A stretch of 64,000 bases of DNA from NCBI GenBank assembly GCA_025331565.1, contig JAFREQ010000044.1, positions 124,001-188,000 on the forward strand. The letters run 5' to 3'. This DNA comes from Holacanthus passer. Lineage: Eukaryota > Chordata > Actinopteri > Pomacanthidae. The translations under genes were made by a program, and so were the position numbers. The notes under the pieces are model-generated. The model did no database searches. It had not been told where the DNA came from and saw nothing but the letters and a program-made list of their open reading frames with translations. Positions 63,957-64,000 of the stretch are shown one piece after another (within the stretch, counting starts at the first letter, position 1; every line of letters starts with the position of its first letter).

Positions 63957-64000
63957 ACGTCATTGTGACCACCAGTGCCACAATGGAAACCCTGATGAGG
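63957..64000 (+). CDS. Second coding exon of the signal-peptide gene, cut by the window end
   Basis: The acceptor is 'tttctatcttccccag', a good pyrimidine tract with CAG. Joining the single leftover G from the first exon to AC gives Asp, and the frame then stays open to the window end: 'DVIVTTSATMETLMR'. This would be the start of the mature protein directly after the signal peptide, Thr/Ser-rich and without Cys so far. The 44 bases seen are too few to name a domain. The case rests on the matching phase (1 to 1) and the quality of both splice sites; chance agreement over 24.7 kb is possible but less likely. Confidence 0.55.

Noticed and set aside
1..64000. CRISPR arrays, tRNA and rRNA genes, bacterial operons
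   Set aside because: No regularly spaced direct repeats with unique spacers, no tRNA box A/B pair that I could fold, and the sequence is clearly vertebrate nuclear.

Overview
The window looks like a piece of nuclear DNA from a spiny-rayed (percomorph-type) teleost fish. The grounds are: AT-rich, gene-poor sequence; many (CA)n/(GT)n and (GA)n microsatellites; exons bounded by GT/AG splice sites; and several interspersed sequences that I know from memory as recurrent in teleost genomes. These include LINE-type 3' tails reading 'aggGATTAATAAAG' or 'CTTTATTnATCCC', the 'agtaaaagtcctgcattcaaaa' family, the 'tgcctgcaaaactaatgacattccc' family and the 'tatagcccaatatcacaaat' family. Nothing bacterial, plasmid or CRISPR-like is present. 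Long open frames are few and behave like chance frames. Real coding sequence is found as short exons with matching splice phases.

Layout. 1-19.6 kb: no gene that I can support. It holds a teleost repeat copy at about 3.56-4.64 kb, two MITE-like elements with terminal inverted repeats (11.81-12.10 and 15.57-15.73 kb), and a decayed LTR-retrotransposon fragment at 17.4-17.8 kb. 19.67-23.42 kb, minus strand: a compact gene, four exons visible, for a small intracellular-looking protein with an extremely cysteine-rich core. I could not name it. Its first intron holds a LINE-type tail and probably other repeats. 23.4-38.8 kb: intergenic, with repeats clustered at 25.1-27.2 and 29.8-30.3 kb, including two apparent nested insertions. 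38.9-39.28 kb: a GC-rich, pyrimidine-rich promoter/5'UTR and the first coding exon, plus strand, of a secreted or membrane protein with a signal peptide. 39.28-63.956 kb: its very long first intron, with microsatellites and stretches that look like conserved regulatory elements but cannot be proven here. 63.957-64.0 kb: the start of exon 2, in matching phase, cut by the window end.

The two genes are on opposite strands, about 15.7 kb apart between their first coding exons, in head-to-head orientation. I see no evidence that they work together. The most interesting item is the cysteine-rich minus-strand gene, because four separate splice-bounded segments join in one open frame and the protein matches no family that I can name. 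Family names, repeat names and phase-based gene models here are inferences from reading; no database search was run.
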